Shown here: positions 58,892-64,000 of the stretch, piece after piece
Layout of the letters: each line of letters starts with the position of its first letter
Position numbering within the stretch: position 1 is the first letter of the stretch
Source of the DNA: Bacteroidota bacterium
GTDB lineage: Bacteria > Bacteroidota > Bacteroidia > Chitinophagales > Chitinophagaceae
Reading direction: 5' to 3'
Assembly: GCA_018266575.1 (NCBI GenBank)
Contig: JAFEAE010000023.1
Span: 186,001 to 250,000, forward strand
DNA length: 64,000 nt
Position numbers and translations under genes: made by a program
Notes under the pieces: generated by a model
What the model saw: only the letters and a program-made list of their open reading frames with translations
What the model was told of the DNA's origin: nothing
Databases searched by the model: none

Positions 58892-59878
58892 ATGAAGAAA
58901 ATTAAAACAGGAATAATTGGCGGCGCAGGTTATACCGGCGGAGAGTTGATCCGGCTATTATTGAATCATCCGCATGCAGAAATTGTTTTTGTGAACAGCA
59001 AAAGCAATGCAGGAAAATATTTGCATGAAGTGCATAAAGATCTCGTGGGTGATACGGAGCAGAGATTTACTCCTGATTTGAATGATTCGATTGATGTATT
59101 ATTTCTTTGTGTAGGGCATGGCGAAGCAAAAAAATTTTTGCAGGAAAATAATATCGCCGAGAAAATAAAAATCATTGATCTTTCACAGGATTTTCGACTT
59201 GCTCATAGCTCACAACTCGCAACTCGCAGCTTCATTTACGGTTTACCCGAACTGAACAAAGCCCAGATCAAATCTGCACATAATATTGCCAATCCCGGAT
59301 GTTTTGCAACTGCTATTCAATTAGGATTATTACCATTGGCAAAAGCAGGTTTGCTAACCGAAGTATATACAACCGGGATTACCGGTTCAACAGGCGCAGG
59401 ACAAGGATTAGCAGAAACTTCGCATTTTTCGTGGCGTGCGAATAATGTGCAGGCATATAAAACATTAACACATCAGCACCTGAAAGAAATTGGCGAATCG
59501 CTGCATCAGCTTTCGCCAAACAAATCTACTGATCAACATATCAACTTCGTTCCCTGGCGCGGAGATTTTACCCGAGGCATTTTTGTTAGTTCAACATTAC
59601 ATTGCGAAAAACCGTTAGCTGAACTTGTTGCGCTTTATGAAAAATTTTATGCCGATCATCCTTTCACGATCATCAACCAGGAAGCGATTTTTTTGAAGCA
59701 GGTCGTGAACACCAATAAATGTGTCATCCAATTGGAAAAAGCAGGAACGAAATTGGTCGTGCATTCAGCGATTGATAATCTGCTAAAAGGCGCATCGGGA
59801 CAAGCGTTGCAGAATATGAACCTGATGTTTGGTTTAGAAGAAAAAACGGGATTGAAATTGAAGGCGGGATACTTTTAA
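58892..59878 (+). CDS. argC: N-acetyl-gamma-glutamyl-phosphate reductase
   Basis: 328 residues; NADPH-dependent reduction of the acylated glutamyl phosphate. NAD-binding GGAGYTGGELIRLL is at the N-terminus and the catalytic Cys137 is in NIANPGCFATA. I start at the ATG at 58892. Residues about 104-112 (AHSSQLATR) are encoded by a CTCATAGCTCACAACTCGCA word-repeat and look inserted before SFIYGLPELN. Otherwise intact and of normal length. Confidence 0.95.
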   Translation: MKKIKTGIIGGAGYTGGELIRLLLNHPHAEIVFVNSKSNAGKYLHEVHKDLVGDTEQRFTPDLNDSIDVLFLCVGHGEAKKFLQENNIAEKIKIIDLSQDFRLAHSSQLATRSFIYGLPELNKAQIKSAHNIANPGCFATAIQLGLLPLAKAGLLTEVYTTGITGSTGAGQGLAETSHFSWRANNVQAYKTLTHQHLKEIGESLHQLSPNKSTDQHINFVPWRGDFTRGIFVSSTLHCEKPLAELVALYEKFYADHPFTIINQEAIFLKQVVNTNKCVIQLEKAGTKLVVHSAIDNLLKGASGQALQNMNLMFGLEEKTGLKLKAGYF

Positions 59879-59977
59879 GGTTAAAGGAATAAGGTGTAGG
59901 GCATAACACACCTTAACCGTTACAATCTCATACCTTATACCCTATGCCTTATACCTCTAAACCATAAACCGTACCAT

Positions 59978-60340
59978 ATGAGAGATTATAAAAAATTAGA
60001 CATCTGGAAAAAATCTCACGAAATGTATATGTATGTTAAGAAAAATATTGCCGCAAAATTTCCTAAAGAAGAGCGCTATGAATTGACATCGCAATTATTA
60101 AGAGCAGCATTGTCAGTTCCATTAAATATCGTTGAAGGATGCGGAAGATACACGGACAAAGATTTTGCACATTTCCTGGATAATGCATTAGGCTCCACCA
60201 ATGAAGCAGATTATTGTTGCCTCGCATCTGCTGAACTGAATTATATATCGCCAGATGAATACAAAACAATAAATAAACTGATTAACGAAGTGCGGGCCAT
60301 GCTAATTTCTTTCATTAAATTTTTAAGAAATCAGCCATGA
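59978..60340 (+). CDS. Four-helix-bundle protein (S23/IVP family), copy 2
   Basis: 120 residues: YKKLDIWKKSHEMYMYVKKN, then ELTSQLLRAALSVPLNIVEG (about 36-55) and a long C-terminal helix (EYKTINKLINEVRAMLISF). It is a paralogue of the gene at 44494. It splits argC from argD and is bracketed by CCTTATACCCTATACC words on both sides (59920-59960 and 60350-60370), which suggests an insertion within the arg cluster. Confidence 0.93.
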   Translation: MRDYKKLDIWKKSHEMYMYVKKNIAAKFPKEERYELTSQLLRAALSVPLNIVEGCGRYTDKDFAHFLDNALGSTNEADYCCLASAELNYISPDEYKTINKLINEVRAMLISFIKFLRNQP

Positions 60341-60391
60341 CAATGCCTGCTATACCTTATACCCTATACCTTTCACCCAAAAATCATGATA

Positions 60392-61552
60392 ATGAAATTA
60401 TTTGATGTCTATCCGATCAATAACATCACCATCGTAAAGGCAAAAGGCTCCTACGTGTGGGACAATGAGGGACAGCAGTATTTGGATATGTACGGAGGAC
60501 ATGCGGTGATCTCTATCGGTCATACACATCCGCATTATGTGCAACGAGTAACAGAACAATTAAATAAGATCGGGTTTTATTCCAACTCGATAAAAATTCC
60601 GTTGCAGGAAGAGCTTGCTGAAAAATTAGGCAAGGTTTCAGGAAAAGAAGATTACCAGTTATTTCTCTGCAATTCCGGCGCTGAAGCGAATGAAAATGCA
60701 TTGAAGCTTGCATCGTTTTATAATAGCAGGAAAAAAATTGTTGCTTTCAAAAAATCATTTCACGGAAGGACATCGCTTGCTGTTGCAGCGACAGACAACC
60801 CGAATATCGTTGCTCCTGTAAACCAAACGGATAATGTCGTTTTTCTTCCGTTCAATGATGAAGCTGCACTCGAAGAATATTTTGCAAAACATAGCAATGA
60901 AATTTCTTCCGTGATCATTGAAGGAATTCAGGGAGTTGGCGGTATCAATGTTGCATCTGTGTCGTTTTTACAATTGATAAGAAAACTTTGTACGGAATAT
61001 AATGCAGTGTTCATTGCCGATAGCGTTCAATGCGGTTATGGAAGAAGCGGAAAATTTTTCTCGCACGATCATGCAAATGTCAATGCGGATATTTATACGA
61101 TGGCGAAAGGAATGGGAAATGGTTTTCCGGTTGCCGGGATTATTATTGCGCCGCATATTCAGGCAAAACATTTTATGTTGGGAACTACTTTCGGTGGAAA
61201 CCATCTTGCATGTGCTGCTGCGCTTGCAGTGCTTGAAGTGATCGAAGCGGAACGCTTAATGCAGAATGCAGAAAGCGTAGGAAATTACCTGATGGATGAA
61301 TTGAAAAATATGCCACACCTGAAAAATGTTCGTGGAAAAGGTTTGATGATCGGCTTTGATGTTTCCGAAGAAATAAAAGACCTGAAGAAAAATTTATTAA
61401 TGAACCAACATATTTTCACCGGTGAAGCAAAACCAAATGTTATCAGGTTGTTACCATCATTAGCATTGCGCAAAAAAGATGCAGACGAATTTCTGGAAGC
61501 GGTGAAAGAAGAGATTGAAGCGATGACGGAGAATTTGAAAATGGCTCAATAA
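60392..61552 (+). CDS. argD: N-acyl-ornithine aminotransferase
   Basis: 386 residues of the class III PLP family. MKLFDVYPINNITIVKAKGS is the typical Bacteroidota ArgD start, hence 60392 rather than 60386. FLCNSGAEANENALKLA binds PLP phosphate, and Lys239 (MAKGMGNGFPVAG) forms the aldimine. It transaminates the acylated glutamate semialdehyde. The position between argC and argF' fits. Confidence 0.94.
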   Translation: MKLFDVYPINNITIVKAKGSYVWDNEGQQYLDMYGGHAVISIGHTHPHYVQRVTEQLNKIGFYSNSIKIPLQEELAEKLGKVSGKEDYQLFLCNSGAEANENALKLASFYNSRKKIVAFKKSFHGRTSLAVAATDNPNIVAPVNQTDNVVFLPFNDEAALEEYFAKHSNEISSVIIEGIQGVGGINVASVSFLQLIRKLCTEYNAVFIADSVQCGYGRSGKFFSHDHANVNADIYTMAKGMGNGFPVAGIIIAPHIQAKHFMLGTTFGGNHLACAAALAVLEVIEAERLMQNAESVGNYLMDELKNMPHLKNVRGKGLMIGFDVSEEIKDLKKNLLMNQHIFTGEAKPNVIRLLPSLALRKKDADEFLEAVKEEIEAMTENLKMAQ

Positions 61553-61640
61553 CTCAATTTCTCAATTCATCGTCTGCAAGTAACAATTTTAATATTGAGC
61601 CATTGAGTAATTGTCTAATTGAGTAATTAATAAATCGTAC

Positions 61641-62630
61641 ATGCTTAATTTTATTTCTGTTCATGATGTAACCGACATCGATGCAATTGTAAAAAAAGCA
61701 TTGATGTATAAAGCAAATCCGTTTGCTGATAAAACGCTCGGCACAAATAAACGCATCGGGTTGTTATTTTTAAATCCGAGTATGCGCACGCGTTTGAGCA
61801 CACAGATCGCTGCGCAGAATTTAGGAATGGAACCGATCGTGTTTAATGTTGACAAAGATGGCTGGGCACTTGAATTTGAAGAAGAGGCGATCATGAGCGG
61901 TAACACCGTGGAGCATGTGAAAGATGCGGCGCCGATCATGGGAAAATATTTTGATGTGCTTTGTATCCGTACATTTCCTTCGCTAAAAAATAAGGAAGAT
62001 GATTACAGCGAATTGTACATTAAGCAATTTATCAAGTACGCCGGAATTCCGGTGGTGAGTTTGGAAAGTGCGACGCTCCATCCGCTTCAATCATTGACGG
62101 ATATTATTACGATACATGAAGAAATTTCAAGTCGTCAGTCCGCAATTCTTAGTCCGCGGACCGATGACCGCCGACCGAAGATCGTCTTAACATGGGCTCC
62201 TCACGTAAAGCCGCTTCCACAATGTGTTGCAAATAGTTTTGCGCAATGGGTGAATGCATGGGGCAAAGCAGATTTCGTGATCACGCATCCGGAAGATTAT
62301 GAACTCGATGAACAATTTACAAAAGGCGCAACGATAATACATAATCAGAACGAAGCGCTGAAAGATGCAGATTTTGTATATGTAAAAAACTGGAGCACCT
62401 ATAATGATTATGGAAAAATTTATTGCAATGATCCTGAATGGATGCTCACGAATGAAAAAATAAAACTCACCAATAACGCAAAAGTGATGCATTGTTTGCC
62501 CGTTCGCAGAAACGTGGAATTGAGTGATGAAGTGCTTGATAGTGCAAACAGTATTGTGACCCAACAAGCTGGAAATAGAGTTTGGGCGGCGCAGGCGGTG
62601 TTGAATGAAATTTTAAAAAGTGCTAAGTAG
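61641..62630 (+). CDS. argF': N-acyl-ornithine carbamoyltransferase (ArgF', SOTCase/AOTCase type)
   Basis: 329 residues. The carbamoyl-phosphate loop is SMRTRLSTQ (47-55), with HPLQSLTD (147-154) and the C-terminal HCLPVRR (284-290). This is the Bacteroidota/Xanthomonas branch that carbamoylates acylated ornithine. In the published pair, residue 90/92 is Pro in the B. fragilis succinyl enzyme and Glu in the Xanthomonas acetyl enzyme (from memory); here residue 90 is Val, so it argues against an acetyl-specific enzyme but is not decisive. Residues about 162-178 (ISSRQSAILSPRTDDRRP) look like a repeat-encoded loop. Confidence 0.93.
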   Translation: MLNFISVHDVTDIDAIVKKALMYKANPFADKTLGTNKRIGLLFLNPSMRTRLSTQIAAQNLGMEPIVFNVDKDGWALEFEEEAIMSGNTVEHVKDAAPIMGKYFDVLCIRTFPSLKNKEDDYSELYIKQFIKYAGIPVVSLESATLHPLQSLTDIITIHEEISSRQSAILSPRTDDRRPKIVLTWAPHVKPLPQCVANSFAQWVNAWGKADFVITHPEDYELDEQFTKGATIIHNQNEALKDADFVYVKNWSTYNDYGKIYCNDPEWMLTNEKIKLTNNAKVMHCLPVRRNVELSDEVLDSANSIVTQQAGNRVWAAQAVLNEILKSAK

Positions 62631-62642
62631 TAAGTGACAAGT

Positions 62643-63425
62643 ATGGAGAGTTTATATGTTATAAAGATTGGTGGAAATATCATTGACGATGAAAAAAAAT
62701 TAGCATCGTTCTTGAAAGAATTTGCGTCGGTGAAATCGAATAAAATACTTGTACACGGTGGCGGAAAACTGGCGACAAAATTAGCAGACACATTAGGCAT
62801 CAAACAGGAATTGATCGATGGGCGAAGAATAACCGATGCAGAAACCTTGAAGATCGTGACGATGGTTTATGCCGGTTATATCAATAAAAATATTGTGGCG
62901 CAACTGCAATCGCACGGTTGTAATGCAATCGGGTTGAGTGGTGCGGATGCAAAGATCATTATAGCACACAAAAGAGTTCATCCGACAATTGACTATGGAT
63001 TCGTCGGAGACGTTGATTCGCTCAATGCAGAACGCTTTACGCAGTTTATTGATGCAGGATTAACACCAATAATTGCGCCGATAACGAGTGATGAAAATGG
63101 CCAATTGCTGAATACGAATGCAGACACAATCGCTCAGGAAGCAGCAAAAGCGATGAGTAAAATTTATGATGTGCAATTGATCTATTCTTTTGAGAAAAGC
63201 GGTGTGCTGCTCGATGCAAATGATGATACGACGGTTATTTCTTCGATCGATAAAACCTATTATGCAACGTTGAAAGAAGAGAAGAAAATTTTCGCAGGCA
63301 TGATACCGAAGATCGATAATGCGTTTGCAGCATTAAATAGCGGCGTGAAAAAAGTGATCATCGGTAAAGCGGAAGAATTGAAATATTTAATTGAAAATAA
63401 ATCAGGAACGGCTATTGTTAATTAG
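62643..63425 (+). CDS. argB: Acetylglutamate kinase (N-acylglutamate kinase)
   Basis: 260 residues of the amino-acid-kinase fold: IKIGGNIIDD at the start, LVHGGGKLATKLADTLG (substrate/ATP), GLSGADAKII, and the C-terminal GMIPKIDNAFAALNSGVKKV. Phosphorylates the acylated glutamate. The ATG at 62643 is preferred over a GTG at 62634. It follows argF' by 12 bases. Confidence 0.94.
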   Translation: MESLYVIKIGGNIIDDEKKLASFLKEFASVKSNKILVHGGGKLATKLADTLGIKQELIDGRRITDAETLKIVTMVYAGYINKNIVAQLQSHGCNAIGLSGADAKIIIAHKRVHPTIDYGFVGDVDSLNAERFTQFIDAGLTPIIAPITSDENGQLLNTNADTIAQEAAKAMSKIYDVQLIYSFEKSGVLLDANDDTTVISSIDKTYYATLKEEKKIFAGMIPKIDNAFAALNSGVKKVIIGKAEELKYLIENKSGTAIVN

Positions 63426-63433
63426 CGTTTAAC

Positions 63434-63466
63434 AAACCTATAAGGTTTTGAAAACCTTATAGGTTT
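63434..63466. repeat. 16-bp perfect hairpin between argB and argE
   Basis: AAACCTATAAGGTTTT (63434-63449) pairs with 63451-63466 around a single G. It is 9 bases past the argB stop and 13 before the next start codon. An attenuating or mRNA-processing hairpin, or a repeat. Confidence 0.92.
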
Positions 63467-63479
63467 AAAAAAATTATTC

Positions 63480-64000
63480 ATGAATAATCCGGACATAAAA
63501 AAATTACAGGAAGAGGTGATCGGTTTGTTGAAGCAACTGATCGCAACTCCTTCATTTTCCAAAGAAGAAAACGATACGGCAGAATTGATCTGTGCATTTT
63601 TTTCAAAACACCAGATACCGTTTTCAAGAGTCGGCAATAATGTATATGCGAAGAATAAACATTATGATGCTTCGAAACAAAGTATATTATTGAATTCGCA
63701 TCATGATACGGTGAAGCCGAATAAAGGATACACACATGACCCTTTCGATCCGATTGAAAAAGATGGAAAGATATTTGGATTGGGAAGCAATGATGCCGGC
63801 GGATGCCTTGTCAGCCTGATCGCAACATTCTTATATTTTTATCACCAGGAAGAGTTGAATCATAATGTAGTTTTCGCCGCCAGTGCGGAAGAAGAAATCA
63901 GCGGGGTGAATGGTATTGAATTGGTGCTTCCTTATCTCGGTAAAATTGATTTCGGTGTTGTGGGCGAACCGACAAAATTAGAAATGGCTGTTGCTGAAAG
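63480..64000 (+). CDS. argE: M20 peptidase family deacylase, probable ArgE, 3' end outside window
   Basis: The frame is open from the ATG at 63480 to the end of the window (173 codons). M20 metal-binding residues are visible: HHDTV (His75, Asp77 region), GSNDAGG (about Asp105), and AEEEISG (about Glu137-139), then GEPTKLE. Such enzymes remove the acyl group from acylated ornithine or citrulline, the last step needed in this pathway. The identification as ArgE rests on position and the M20 motifs; a CapD/DapE-like activity is possible. Confidence 0.85.
   Translation, partial: MNNPDIKKLQEEVIGLLKQLIATPSFSKEENDTAELICAFFSKHQIPFSRVGNNVYAKNKHYDASKQSILLNSHHDTVKPNKGYTHDPFDPIEKDGKIFGLGSNDAGGCLVSLIATFLYFYHQEELNHNVVFAASAEEEISGVNGIELVLPYLGKIDFGVVGEPTKLEMAVAE

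Overview
This 64 kb window is chromosomal DNA from a member of the Bacteroidota, most likely the Chitinophagaceae/Chitinophagales. The evidence is a secreted protein with a type IX secretion (T9SS) C-terminal sorting domain, a GldB-like gliding lipoprotein beside nadE, CarboxypepD_reg/DUF5686 and PD40-amidohydrolase proteins, a GGGP synthase, a Bat/MoxR cluster, the Bacteroidota-type argF' transcarbamylase, AT-rich DNA and an absence of Shine-Dalgarno sequences. I saw no rRNA, tRNA, CRISPR array, IS element or prophage.

Layout. 1-9.6 kb: the truncated T9SS protein, an FNR-like oxidoreductase, glyS, a TerB-like membrane protein, a YihY/BrkB - MazG - PhzF run, a frameshifted GxxExxY gene, and the dtd/arfB divergent pair. 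9.6-16.7 kb: a lipoprotein - membrane protein - histidine kinase - response regulator operon, a periplasmic coiled-coil protein, a Wzx-like flippase and an MBL hydrolase. 16.7-32.6 kb: a large PD40/beta-barrel protein, a seven-gene minus-strand run with a winged-helix regulator and creD, a DUF5686 outer-membrane protein, a pentapeptide-repeat protein and a PD40-amidohydrolase. 32.7-37.1 kb: the glycerol genes glpK-glpD-glpF. 37.2-46 kb: TM2 protein, class III aminotransferase, gamma-carbonic anhydrase, small lipoprotein, rsgA, and the MoxR/DUF58/BatD/BatA aerotolerance-type cluster. 46-56 kb: nadE, gldB, YcxB-like protein, small secreted proteins, class II ribonucleotide reductase and GGGP synthase. 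56.3-64 kb: a nearly complete arginine pathway on the plus strand (GNAT/argA-like, argG, cupin, argC, a four-helix-bundle gene, argD, argF', argB, argE, which runs off the end).

The genes are mostly ordinary. The unusual content is between them, and sometimes inside them. A dispersed element of about 95-120 bp occurs eight times in both orientations. Five copies carry an extra 20-bp palindrome (CCTGCCTACCGGCAGGCAGG) at one identical site and three copies lack it, which looks like a palindrome inserting into an older repeat. Other word-like repeat families fill the intergenic spaces: AAATCGTACATCTAACATCT just before start codons; AAGTATGAGCTATGAA at convergent junctions; GTTGACAGTTG hairpins; ACACGAATT; GTCTGAACCGGGATTT. 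Several of these, or palindromes like them, sit in frame inside core enzymes (a class III aminotransferase, NadE, ArgC, ArgF', the ArgG end and cupin start) and add apparently dispensable loops. This spread of palindromic elements through both spacers and enzyme loops is my main candidate for an under-described system. A second candidate is a shared 17-bp operator in front of two genes flanking a winged-helix regulator.
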